Under the pieces are notes generated by a model. It made no database searches. It was given only the letters and a program-made list of their open reading frames with translations, and was not told the origin of the DNA. Both the position numbers and the translations under genes were made by a program. Source: Gillisia xinjiangensis (GTDB taxonomy: Bacteria; Bacteroidota; Bacteroidia; Flavobacteriales; Flavobacteriaceae). Taken from it: a stretch of 64,000 bases of DNA. Positions 8,084-15,941 of the stretch are shown in pieces (the stretch's first letter is position 1; the number at the start of each line of letters is the position of its first letter). Location: assembly GCF_046298265.1 (NCBI RefSeq), contig NZ_JBKAHK010000007.1, positions 124,001 to 188,000 of the forward strand. The letters run 5' to 3'.

Positions 8084-9631
8084 TTACCAATCTATAGGCA
8101 TATAATCTTTCAAAAATTTTCCGCTCCAGTGTTTTCCTGTATTGATACCATCTATTAAAGGATCCATTACCCTGGCTGCGCCATCCACAATGTCGAGCGG
8201 TGGCTGAAAATCGTGAACTTCCACCTTTTTCCTTGATAATTCAGCCGGATCTTCATCGGTTACCCATCCGGTATCCACGGCATTCATAAAAATTCCTTCT
8301 TTGGCCAAACCGGACGCGGAAGTATGAGTCATCATATTGAGAGCAGCCTTCGCCATATTGGTATGAGGATGCCTGTCTTCCTTCTTGAACCGCTGGAATT
8401 TCCCTTCCATGGCCGAAACATTGATGATATGCTTTTTGCCTGTATTTTCCTTTTTCATCAATGCTGAAAGTCGGTTACACAAAACAAAAGGCGCAACGGC
8501 ATTTACAAGTTGCACTTCCACCATTTCAGTGGTCTCTATCTCCCCTAATTTCAATCTCCAGCTATTTGTTTTCCTAAGATCTACCTGTTGAAGATCGGCA
8601 TCCAGTTGTCCTTCCGGAAAAACCTCTTTTACCGACAGTGAATTATCAAAACTATAAGGGATTTGAGAAAGTTCTGCAGAAGCCCTTAATCCTATTCCAG
8701 GTTCCGGACCGTGCCAGGTTACAGGCAAATTTTGATTATTTCCAGGGCCATCGGCAAGTCCTTTCAATTCCTGGAGACAGTAAATATGATTTTCAAGCAA
8801 ATCCTGAGCCTGAAGAGGAAGCTCCGATACAGGCATGGTTTCCTTAACCATTAAATGCTGATAAAATCCTGCAGGACGCCTTACGGTTTGTGCAGCATTA
8901 TTGATCAAAATATCAAGCCTGTCATATTTTTGTTCGATATAATTACAGAATATTTCCACACTGGGAATATGTCTTAAATCCAGTCCGTGAATTTTTAGTC
9001 TATGGCCCCAATCCTGAAAATCATCTTCTTTAGAAAATCTAAGGGCAGAATCTGCCGGGAATCGTGTAGTGGCCACAACTGTTGCTCCAGATCTTAGCAA
9101 CATCAGGGTGATGTGATATCCTATTTTCAATCTTGAACCTGTAACGACTGCTACCTGCCCGGTAAGATCGGCTGTTTGGAAACGCTTCGCGTAATTGAAA
9201 TCCCCACATTCAGAACACATGGTATCATAAAAATGGTGGAGTTTTGTATAAACAGCTTTACACACATAACAATTTCTGGGTGATTTCAATTCCAGATCGC
9301 GGTCCGGATTACTACCCGGAGCTAAAAGTTTAGGAGCCGAAAAAACAGTTGCTTCCCGGGCACTCCTAATTCCTGTTTCCTTTCGTGCGTGTTTGTCCCG
9401 CTCGATCATTTTTCGCTTTGCGGCTTTTTTGGCATCTTTTCTACGTCGGGAAAACTCATCCTTATTTGGCCTGGTGAGCAATCCTGCAGCCAACATAAGA
9501 GCGATGCGTTGTTCCTCGGGTAAGTCAAACAATTGATTGGTATCTCCCACCAACTGTTCCAATACAGAAATACATGTATCGATTTCTTTCTGGCTTAGGG
9601 CTTTGGCTGCATCTTCATTTCCGGAGTTCAT
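8084..9631 (-). CDS. Atypical SDR-family oxidoreductase with N-terminal zinc ribbon
   Basis: A 515-residue protein, about twice the length of a classical short-chain dehydrogenase. Residues 55-90 are very basic; residues 121-142 hold two CxxC pairs (CYVC at 121-124, CSEC at 139-142), a likely zinc ribbon. The Rossmann domain begins at about 158 with VAVVTGSRLKIG (the TGxxxGxG motif) and has the usual ILINNAAQTVRR loop. An insertion of about 120 residues (roughly 265-385) splits the domain before VNAVAPFVLCNRLSAL. In place of the catalytic YxxxK I see HTNMAK, so the Tyr appears replaced by Thr. Substrate unknown; the Rossmann core is certain, dehydrogenase activity is not. Confidence 0.8.
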   Translation of the reverse strand: MNSGNEDAAKALSQKEIDTCISVLEQLVGDTNQLFDLPEEQRIALMLAAGLLTRPNKDEFSRRRKDAKKAAKRKMIERDKHARKETGIRSAREATVFSAPKLLAPGSNPDRDLELKSPRNCYVCKAVYTKLHHFYDTMCSECGDFNYAKRFQTADLTGQVAVVTGSRLKIGYHITLMLLRSGATVVATTRFPADSALRFSKEDDFQDWGHRLKIHGLDLRHIPSVEIFCNYIEQKYDRLDILINNAAQTVRRPAGFYQHLMVKETMPVSELPLQAQDLLENHIYCLQELKGLADGPGNNQNLPVTWHGPEPGIGLRASAELSQIPYSFDNSLSVKEVFPEGQLDADLQQVDLRKTNSWRLKLGEIETTEMVEVQLVNAVAPFVLCNRLSALMKKENTGKKHIINVSAMEGKFQRFKKEDRHPHTNMAKAALNMMTHTSASGLAKEGIFMNAVDTGWVTDEDPAELSRKKVEVHDFQPPLDIVDGAARVMDPLIDGINTGKHWSGKFLKDYMPIDW

Positions 9632-9811
9632 ATTACTTAATTTCAGTCGGCAAATATAAGTTTAAAATCCAATTTTTCCACCCGAATGGAATGGAGTTCC
9701 TTTTTGAAAAAAACAAGGTTAACTGACAGGTTTCTGACTTGATTTGATTTTTTCTGTTTTTCAAATACATGTTACCTTTACCAAACAGAAATTCATATAA
9801 AACAATACAGT

Positions 9812-10666
9812 TTGCATCCGAAAAACGTACACAATCAGGAATATGATATGGAAGCTTTAACCGTTTCTTATCCGGAATTGTCCAGTTATATTTTTCAGAA
9901 TGATTTTCGGAAAACCACCATAGATTTTTCAAATCCTGAAGCGGTTTTACATCTGAACAAGGCACTCCTTAAACATCATTATCAGGTTGCCAACTGGAAT
10001 ATTCCGGAGGATTATTTATGTGCTCCAATTCCCGGAAGGGCAGATTATATTCACTATCTGGCCGATTTTCTTGCCGAAGAAGGAATCGATAACAAAAGCA
10101 TAAAAGGACTTGATATTGGGGTTGGAGCGAATTGTATTTATCCCATTTTGGGAGCCAGGATTTATAACTGGAAAATGACCGGGTGCGATATTAGTTTAAC
10201 TTCGGTAAAGGCAGCCAAAGCAAATGTTAATGCTAATTTCGGTTTGAATAATTTCATTGAAATCATACATCAGCCCGATCCTGGCCATATCTTTAAAGGA
10301 ATTGTTACTCCAGGAACCTATTTTGATTTCAGTATGTGTAATCCTCCTTTTCACGCTTCGGCAGAAGAGGCAAAAAAGGCGAGTCTTAAAAAATTAAAAA
10401 ATCTGGGAATTTCCGGAACAGCTCTTAATTTTGGAGGGCAAGCCAATGAATTGTGGTGCAATGGCGGGGAAGCATTATTTATAAAAAGAATGATACGGGA
10501 AAGCATTGCATTTAAAACACAAATAGGATGGTTTACCTGCCTTGTATCGAAAAAGGAAAACCTGCCTAAGATCTATAAACAACTTACCAAATTAAAGGCT
10601 TTTCATAAAACCATTGAAATGGCTCAGGGCAATAAAAAAAGCAGAATAATTGCGTGGAAATTTTGA
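9812..10666 (+). CDS. rlmF: 23S rRNA (adenine(1618)-N6)-methyltransferase RlmF
   Basis: A SAM-dependent methyltransferase of 284 residues that methylates A1618 of 23S rRNA. The family features are all present: HPKNVHNQEYD near the start, PIPGRADYIHYLADFLAEE, the SAM-binding GLDIGVGANCIYPILG, and the catalytic NPPF (MCNPPFHASAEEA). The end EMAQGNKKSRIIAWKF matches the family C-terminus. I use the TTG at 9812 because the conserved HPKN block follows it directly and the next ATG would remove it; a promoter-like TACCTTTA lies at 9773-9780. It diverges from the SDR gene. Product assignment is firm, the start less so. Confidence 0.9.
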   Translation: MHPKNVHNQEYDMEALTVSYPELSSYIFQNDFRKTTIDFSNPEAVLHLNKALLKHHYQVANWNIPEDYLCAPIPGRADYIHYLADFLAEEGIDNKSIKGLDIGVGANCIYPILGARIYNWKMTGCDISLTSVKAAKANVNANFGLNNFIEIIHQPDPGHIFKGIVTPGTYFDFSMCNPPFHASAEEAKKASLKKLKNLGISGTALNFGGQANELWCNGGEALFIKRMIRESIAFKTQIGWFTCLVSKKENLPKIYKQLTKLKAFHKTIEMAQGNKKSRIIAWKF

Positions 10667-11039
10667 TAAAAGAGTGATAGTTCCCAGATGTCCAAACGTG
10701 ATATTCGGGTGAGATTTCATAGATATTATCGATTTTTCTTCTTTTCATCTGTTTATTTTATTGTTTTTTATCGGTCCTGTTTAACATCCATAATACTCAT
10801 CCACCTGTATATCGACTTGCCGTTATGGATGTTTCATATAACTCTACCAAATAATTGATTCCTAAAAATTTAATATAAAAGACTTCAAAAAATCTTACTT
10901 TAGCTTAGGTTTATTTTAAATTTTCACTATATAATCTTAGTGTTTTTGTTAAACCATTAAAAAAGCTGATTTTAATCAGTTTTTTTAAATATTTTAAATT
11001 TTAAATTTACAAACGGAAATACCAAAAAATCGTATTATT
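10667..11039. other. 373-base intergenic region with a 5'-leader hairpin
   Basis: No convincing gene or RNA gene is present. The only structured part is the hairpin at 10959-10986 just before the next gene. The rest is AT-rich sequence holding, presumably, the promoter of the PA2169-type gene; a TTACTTTAG element near 10900 resembles a degenerate Bacteroidota -7 box. Confidence 0.5.
10959..10986 (+). promoter_or_regulatory. Terminator-like hairpin in the leader of the PA2169-type gene
   Basis: CTGAT (10966-10970) and ATCAG (10975-10979) pair around TTTA, extended by an A-run and a 7-T run with one bulged G. The shape is that of an intrinsic terminator, yet it lies 54 bases upstream of a start codon. 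It may attenuate transcription or simply end a short upstream transcript. Confidence 0.4.
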
Positions 11040-11519
11040 ATGGAAACCACAAGAGAATCTGCTAAGCAAGAAAGTCATAATCAACTTGTAAATAATTTAC
11101 AGGAATTGCTTGAAAAAAATTATGATGCTGAAAAGGGATATAAAAAAGCGCTGGTAGAAACCAAAGATGGAAATTTAAAACGCTTTTTAAAAAAACAAGT
11201 CGTTCAAAGAAATCATTTTGCTATAGAGCTTGATAAAATAATCCGTTCATTAAATGAACGCCCTAGGGAAAAAGGGAGTACAGCAGGGGATTTGCACAGA
11301 ACCTGGATGAATATAAAAACCAAGCTTAGTGCAAATAAAGATGAGGCACTTTTAGAAGAATGTATCCGTGGTGAAAAGGCCAGTAAAAAAGAATATGAAG
11401 AGAAGTTAAAAAAATATAAATTTCCTCCTTCTATTTCTGAAACATTAAAAAGACAGTTAAGTGAGATCAGCACTACTGTAGAAACAATTAAAAAGTTGGA
11501 AGATCTTGAAGAAGAATAG
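11040..11519 (+). CDS. PA2169-family four-helix-bundle protein (DUF2383)
   Basis: A 159-residue, wholly helical and charged protein. It matches the DUF2383/PA2169 family, a ferritin-like four-helix bundle: NNLQELLEKNYDAEKGYKKA for helix 1, FLKKQVVQRNHFAIELDKII for helix 2, AGDLHRTWMNIK for the conserved Trp turn, and ECIRGEKASKKEYEEKLK for helix 3. No metal ligand set can be confirmed by eye. Members are common stress-responsive proteins in Bacteroidota and Proteobacteria with no known activity. It faces a universal stress protein gene across a shared terminator and has a structured leader. Confidence 0.83.
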   Translation: METTRESAKQESHNQLVNNLQELLEKNYDAEKGYKKALVETKDGNLKRFLKKQVVQRNHFAIELDKIIRSLNERPREKGSTAGDLHRTWMNIKTKLSANKDEALLEECIRGEKASKKEYEEKLKKYKFPPSISETLKRQLSEISTTVETIKKLEDLEEE

Positions 11520-11540
11520 ATTTTCATAATACATTGAAAG

Positions 11541-11578
11541 AAGTCCTGAGGAAGCACATCCTCGGGACTTTTATTTTT
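11541..11578 (+). terminator. Terminator of the PA2169-type gene
   Basis: A 12-bp stem (AAGTCCTGAGGA at 11541-11552, TCCTCGGGACTT at 11559-11570, one G-T pair) with a 6-base loop and the T-rich tail TTATTTTTT. It separates this gene from the convergent universal stress protein gene. Confidence 0.8.
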
Positions 11579-11582
11579 TGCT

Positions 11583-12041
11583 TTACTTCTCTCTTATTGG
11601 GATAATATATAAAGGTATTTTAGAAGATTTTAAAATTTCGGAGGTTACATCTCCAATAAAAATTTTCTCCAAAGTACTGCGGCTGTGAGTTCCTAAAACC
11701 AGAATATCCGCCTTCCATTCCGAAGCATAATTTAATATTGTATCGGAAGTGTCTCCTTGCCCTATATAAGTTGACATTTCGGGATCCTTAAGATGCTCTT
11801 TTGTTTTTTCCATAAAATCCTCTGCCACTTTGTGCAATTCATCGGCCATAGTAAGGTCCATATCCATGTTGTATCCTGTGTATCCCATAAATGAAGGATA
11901 TTCCATTCCGTAATATTTAACTTCGGTCATCACGTGCATTATACAAACCTGGGCCTGCATATCTTTAGCCAGTTTATAACCGGCCTCTGCTATTTTTTCT
12001 GAGCTTGGACTATAATCTATAGCAATTAGTACTTTTTTCAT
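11583..12041 (-). CDS. Universal stress protein (UspA family, single domain)
   Basis: A 152-residue single-domain Usp: KVLIAIDYSPSSEKIAEAGY at the N-terminus and ADILVLGTHSRSTLEKIFIG near the C-terminus. The ATP-binding consensus GxxG-(9x)-G(S/T) is degraded: the second Gly is Ser (GTHS) and the last position reads GDVT rather than GS. ATP binding is therefore uncertain, and it may belong to the non-ATP-binding class. Usp proteins help survival during growth arrest and stress. Length is typical. It converges on the PA2169-type gene and is followed by the short space before that gene's terminator. Confidence 0.86.
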   Translation of the reverse strand: MKKVLIAIDYSPSSEKIAEAGYKLAKDMQAQVCIMHVMTEVKYYGMEYPSFMGYTGYNMDMDLTMADELHKVAEDFMEKTKEHLKDPEMSTYIGQGDTSDTILNYASEWKADILVLGTHSRSTLEKIFIGDVTSEILKSSKIPLYIIPIREK

Positions 12042-12177
12042 AATTGAAAATGATTTAATTGTTAAAAGGATTTATTGAAAGTTAACATTTAAAAAAGTTA
12101 TAGTCCCTTAACAACTTGTTATAATTTCTTCAATATTGAAGAAGGGTTTTCCTGAATGAAAAAATTGAAAAAAAGAA

Positions 12178-12801
12178 TTACTCTTTTACTATAATCATAC
12201 TTGCTTTGGAACCTGTTAACAGGTTCCAACGATTGGAATTGATAATTTCCCCCATTTCATTAATTACAGAAAATGCCGCTGTATTTGGGCCGCTGGATCC
12301 CTGATTAAGTGCTTTAAATTCAATGGTATTAAAACCTTTTTCAAGGTTCACAAGAATAGGGGTCCAATTGCTTCCCAGGGTAATGCTGTTATGAATAACC
12401 ACTCCATTTACCCGTACCTGGATTTTATCTCCATCCACATATTGATCGTCCCGGCAATAAAGCTCGACAAATTTTCCTTTGGTTTTAAAATCACCCAAAT
12501 ATTGATCTTCTCCAAAACCAGCTTTCGGTTTTTCGTCTTCGGCCCATTTGTTTTCAATAAAATCACCCGCGCTAAGAAGGTCACTTTTAGTTCTCATTTC
12601 TATGGGTTTGGGTTTTGTAGGATCATCTTTCAACTTATAATCCGGCCTTGGGGCTTCACGCATTAAGATGGATGGTAATCCACCGGAATTGCTTTTAGGC
12701 CCATCAAAAACAGGCTTATTTGAGCTTGCCGGAAGTTCTGTTTGGGCATAGGAAACTATGGAAAAAGATATAAGAAAGAATGCTGAAAGCACGGTTTTCA
12801 T
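12178..12801 (-). CDS. Secreted protein of unknown function, beta-rich C-terminus
   Basis: About 207 residues from the ATG at 12801, where a signal peptide begins (MKTVLSAFFLISFSIVSYAQ). A longer frame reaches ATG 12843 but adds a polar stretch in front of the signal. After cleavage, a Pro/Lys-rich linker (DDPTKPKPIEMRT) precedes a domain from about residue 90 with DGDKIQVRVNGVVIHNSITL and EKGFNTIEFKALNQGSSGPN, which looks like a small beta-sandwich of the kind found in carbohydrate-binding or extracellular adhesion modules. I do not recognise a named family. It is monocistronic, divergent from upp. Confidence 0.7.
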   Translation of the reverse strand: MKTVLSAFFLISFSIVSYAQTELPASSNKPVFDGPKSNSGGLPSILMREAPRPDYKLKDDPTKPKPIEMRTKSDLLSAGDFIENKWAEDEKPKAGFGEDQYLGDFKTKGKFVELYCRDDQYVDGDKIQVRVNGVVIHNSITLGSNWTPILVNLEKGFNTIEFKALNQGSSGPNTAAFSVINEMGEIINSNRWNLLTGSKASMIIVKE

Positions 12802-13016
12802 ATGTAGATTTTTATTGATCTGGCTATCGGGAATAATTCGCATGTTTTAAATTATTTTCATTTTTCATTATACAATAACTCAGCCAAAAATATGGAATTT
12901 TAAATACATCCATTTCTATTTTTCTGCTTTGGGTTTTTTTAGAAAATGAATTTCATATTATTGGTTATTATTGGTTCCAATTTTTAAATTTCTGATTAAA
13001 TTTATAAAAAATAAAT

Positions 13017-13673
13017 ATGCAAGTTTTTAATCTTGAGGAAAAAAATTCGGTTTTAAATAAATTTATTGCGGAGATCCGGGATATAAAAATGCAGTCGGAT
13101 AAAATGAGGTTTCGAAGGAATATTGAACGAATAGGCGAAATACTGGGATATGAACTTAGTAAAACCTTGAATTATAAGGAAACCATCATCACTTCACCCC
13201 TTGGAACATCTAAGGTTTCGGTACCAGATGAAGAACTGGTTATCTGTTCGATTTTGCGTGCAGGCCTGCCGCTTCACAACGGCTTATTGAATTACTTTGA
13301 CAATGCAGAAAATTCTTTTATTTCTGCATATCGGCATCATACCTCTGAAACTGAATTTGAAATTAAGGTGGAATACCTGGCTTCTCCTTCCCTGGAAGGA
13401 AAAACCCTCATTCTGGCAGATCCTATGTTGGCAACGGGACTTTCTTTTATCAATGTTTTTAATTCCTTAAAACCTATGGGAACTCCTAAAAATATTCATT
13501 TGGTTTCTGTAATAGGTTCGCAGCAAGGCATTGATAATTTACAGAAGGAACTTCCGGATCACGTAAAATTATGGATAGCTACGGTGGATAATGAACTCGA
13601 TGAACACGGATATATTGTTCCGGGTCTCGGGGATGCCGGAGATCTTTCTTTCGGAACAAAGCTTCAGTATTAG
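13017..13673 (+). CDS. upp: Uracil phosphoribosyltransferase
   Basis: A 218-residue enzyme of pyrimidine salvage that joins uracil and PRPP to make UMP. The PRPP-binding loop is LILADPMLATGLSFINVF (about residues 128-145), and the uracil-binding C-terminal end reads HGYIVPGLGDAGDLSFGT. CSILRAGLPLHNGLL is the usual mid-domain strand. It is a cytoplasmic enzyme of normal length (about 208-220). The start ATG at 13017 follows a long AT-rich stretch. Its stop overlaps by four bases the end of the convergent tamL gene, so the two share a transcript end region. Confidence 0.94.
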   Translation: MQVFNLEEKNSVLNKFIAEIRDIKMQSDKMRFRRNIERIGEILGYELSKTLNYKETIITSPLGTSKVSVPDEELVICSILRAGLPLHNGLLNYFDNAENSFISAYRHHTSETEFEIKVEYLASPSLEGKTLILADPMLATGLSFINVFNSLKPMGTPKNIHLVSVIGSQQGIDNLQKELPDHVKLWIATVDNELDEHGYIVPGLGDAGDLSFGTKLQY

Positions 13674-15940
13674 AAAGGATATCCAATAGCAAAATTAAAT
13701 ACCGGTTTTCCAAAATCAAAATTCCATCGTTCCCCTTCCGGTAGATATGGAGTTCTAAACGGAGCAGCCAGATCAAACCGGATTACAAAGTTTTGAATAT
13801 CCACACGCAATCCTACCCCTCCACCAATTCCAAGTTCGTTAATGAAGTTGGAACTGAACTTTCCACCAGGAAGGGAATTATTTGTATTCCAAACATTTCC
13901 TGCATCCACGAAAGCAGCACCCTTCAGAAACGAAATTATGGGAAACCTGTATTCCACATTGGTTTCAATCCTGATGTTTCCAGATTGATCAAAAAAACCG
14001 GCATCTCCAGATTGGGCCGGATCATACGTTCCCGGACCCAATGATCGAATACGGAATGCCCTGACACTATAAGGACCTCCGGAAAAATACTGTTTGCTGA
14101 ATGGCATTACGTTAGAATTTCCATAAGGAATTCCATATCCTGCAAAAAATCGGGTAGCGATCTTTTGTTCTTTCCCAAAATTAAAATGATATCTGAAATC
14201 GCCATCTGCTTTGGCATACTGCGCATATTCCAATCCTAAAAAGGTTTGTGGACCTTCAGCTGCATTTCCGCTGATAAGATCTATACCATTTCCGGCAATA
14301 TCCAACGTTGAATTCAGAAAAAACTGATGTTTTTTATATTGGTCTACCATCCCATTATAGGTGAAAGAATAAGTAAGACCCGCGATAAATTGTTGATTGA
14401 AACTATTTCTTAAAAACGGATTTTCATCAAGAATAGTTTCAAATTCAGGTGTTGTATTGGTTAACCTGACATAATTAACCGAAATTGGATTTAATTCGTG
14501 TGTAACATATCGGTTTGCGCTCCAAAAATATCCAAATCGGGAAGAAACAGACCCCAGACTGAATAATTCACTTCGGTTTAAATAATCCCCTTCCAGACTG
14601 ATCCTCGTTTTGGGAATCGAATATTTAAACCAGTTTTCATCAAAGGAAATTGGAAACAGCAATCGCGGAAAGATAAGATCGGCACCCAAACCAAGCTGAA
14701 TACTGCTAAGCCCTTTCCGGTCTCCCCCTGCAATCTGCACTTCATAACCGAATTTAGCAGAAATATTCAAGGTTTCACCACCATGAAAAAGATTCCTGTT
14801 GGATAAAGTAACCGCAAGATTAGGACCTGCAAAATTATTTGATTTTGTAATGGCCTGAAGTTCTGCCCGGATTGCCCGTTTATTTAAAGGCGAAAGAAAT
14901 ATGTTGGCTTCCAGTATACCAAGGCTATCGGTTGCTAAAGTGTCAATTTCATCATAGCGTATGTTTACAAATTTATAGACTCCAATCGATGCCAGACGCC
15001 TGCTGGTATTCCGGGAATCAGAAGGGCTGTAGAATGCTCCTTCATCAATAAGAATATAAGGATCGAGACGTTTCGGTTTAAAGAATTCCTGTGCTTGTAT
15101 AAAACTTTTCCCTTCGTAGCGAACCGTATCTTGCCTTATAGTATCATGCCCAATCACATAATTGGGATAAATGTTCACTTTTGAAATTTTATAGGGGATG
15201 ATAGATTTTACAGGAACTTCCTTTTTTAACCTTAAAAACAAATCAAACCGCTTATTGCTGTATTGATTGGTATCTGCTTCAAAGATCAAAAATCCGGAAT
15301 TGAAATTATAGTATCCTGTTTCTTTCAATTTTCTATCCAATCGTTCCCTTTCAAATTTTAACAAAGGCAGGTCAAACCGCATTCCTTTTTCAATTGGGGT
15401 ATCCGGAAGGTGTTTTGTAATTTCCCTATAGATAAGAAGGGAATCAGAATCCAGTTTATAATTTTCAAGTCTGTAAGGCTCTGTCAAACCAACTTTATAG
15501 TTTACCCTGGCTGTTTTTTTAGGTTCATTTTCCCGAATAGAAGAAGTTGCAGTACTATAGAAAAAACCCCTGTTTTCAAGCCTGTTTATAAGCAGATCCT
15601 GTGTTAAAATAGGATCCACATTTGAAAGATAAACGGGCTCCTGCCCTATTTTATCGTTCAGGAATTTATTTATAAATCCAGGTTTTTCTTTTTGTGCCTT
15701 ATAATGGAAGTAAAGCCCCGGGTACATACCCAAAAGTTTTCTGTTTGGCTCAGGTTGTATTACGGCTTCCAGCTGCGTGAGTAATTGGTCAAATTCCTTA
15801 ATATCTGAAACCGTATCTACTTCAAGATCAGCGCCCCTGTAAAGAAGTTCCCCCTCCGGAATAAATCGTTTTATACTGCAGGACTGCAGTACAAGAAAAC
15901 TTATCAATCCAATTAGGTATATATGTAATTTTCTTAGCAT
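13670..15940 (-). CDS. tamL: TamL: lipoprotein BamA/TamA-family outer membrane protein
   Basis: A 756-residue protein beginning with a lipoprotein signal (LIGLISFLVLQSCS, lipobox Cys at residue 22). It has N-terminal POTRA-like domains (about 40-420) and a C-terminal 16-strand beta-barrel of the Omp85 superfamily ending in FGKPVFNFAIGYPF with the terminal Phe. The barrel motif GPYSVRAFRIRSLGPG matches the conserved (V/I)RG(F/Y) lid-lock loop with Ala-Phe variation. In Bacteroidota the TamA partner is replaced by this lipidated form, TamL. It lies one base downstream of tamB, so the two are co-transcribed. Together they are thought to help outer membrane protein or lipid transport. Confidence 0.88.
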   Translation of the reverse strand: MLRKLHIYLIGLISFLVLQSCSIKRFIPEGELLYRGADLEVDTVSDIKEFDQLLTQLEAVIQPEPNRKLLGMYPGLYFHYKAQKEKPGFINKFLNDKIGQEPVYLSNVDPILTQDLLINRLENRGFFYSTATSSIRENEPKKTARVNYKVGLTEPYRLENYKLDSDSLLIYREITKHLPDTPIEKGMRFDLPLLKFERERLDRKLKETGYYNFNSGFLIFEADTNQYSNKRFDLFLRLKKEVPVKSIIPYKISKVNIYPNYVIGHDTIRQDTVRYEGKSFIQAQEFFKPKRLDPYILIDEGAFYSPSDSRNTSRRLASIGVYKFVNIRYDEIDTLATDSLGILEANIFLSPLNKRAIRAELQAITKSNNFAGPNLAVTLSNRNLFHGGETLNISAKFGYEVQIAGGDRKGLSSIQLGLGADLIFPRLLFPISFDENWFKYSIPKTRISLEGDYLNRSELFSLGSVSSRFGYFWSANRYVTHELNPISVNYVRLTNTTPEFETILDENPFLRNSFNQQFIAGLTYSFTYNGMVDQYKKHQFFLNSTLDIAGNGIDLISGNAAEGPQTFLGLEYAQYAKADGDFRYHFNFGKEQKIATRFFAGYGIPYGNSNVMPFSKQYFSGGPYSVRAFRIRSLGPGTYDPAQSGDAGFFDQSGNIRIETNVEYRFPIISFLKGAAFVDAGNVWNTNNSLPGGKFSSNFINELGIGGGVGLRVDIQNFVIRFDLAAPFRTPYLPEGERWNFDFGKPVFNFAIGYPF

Positions 15941-15941
15941 A

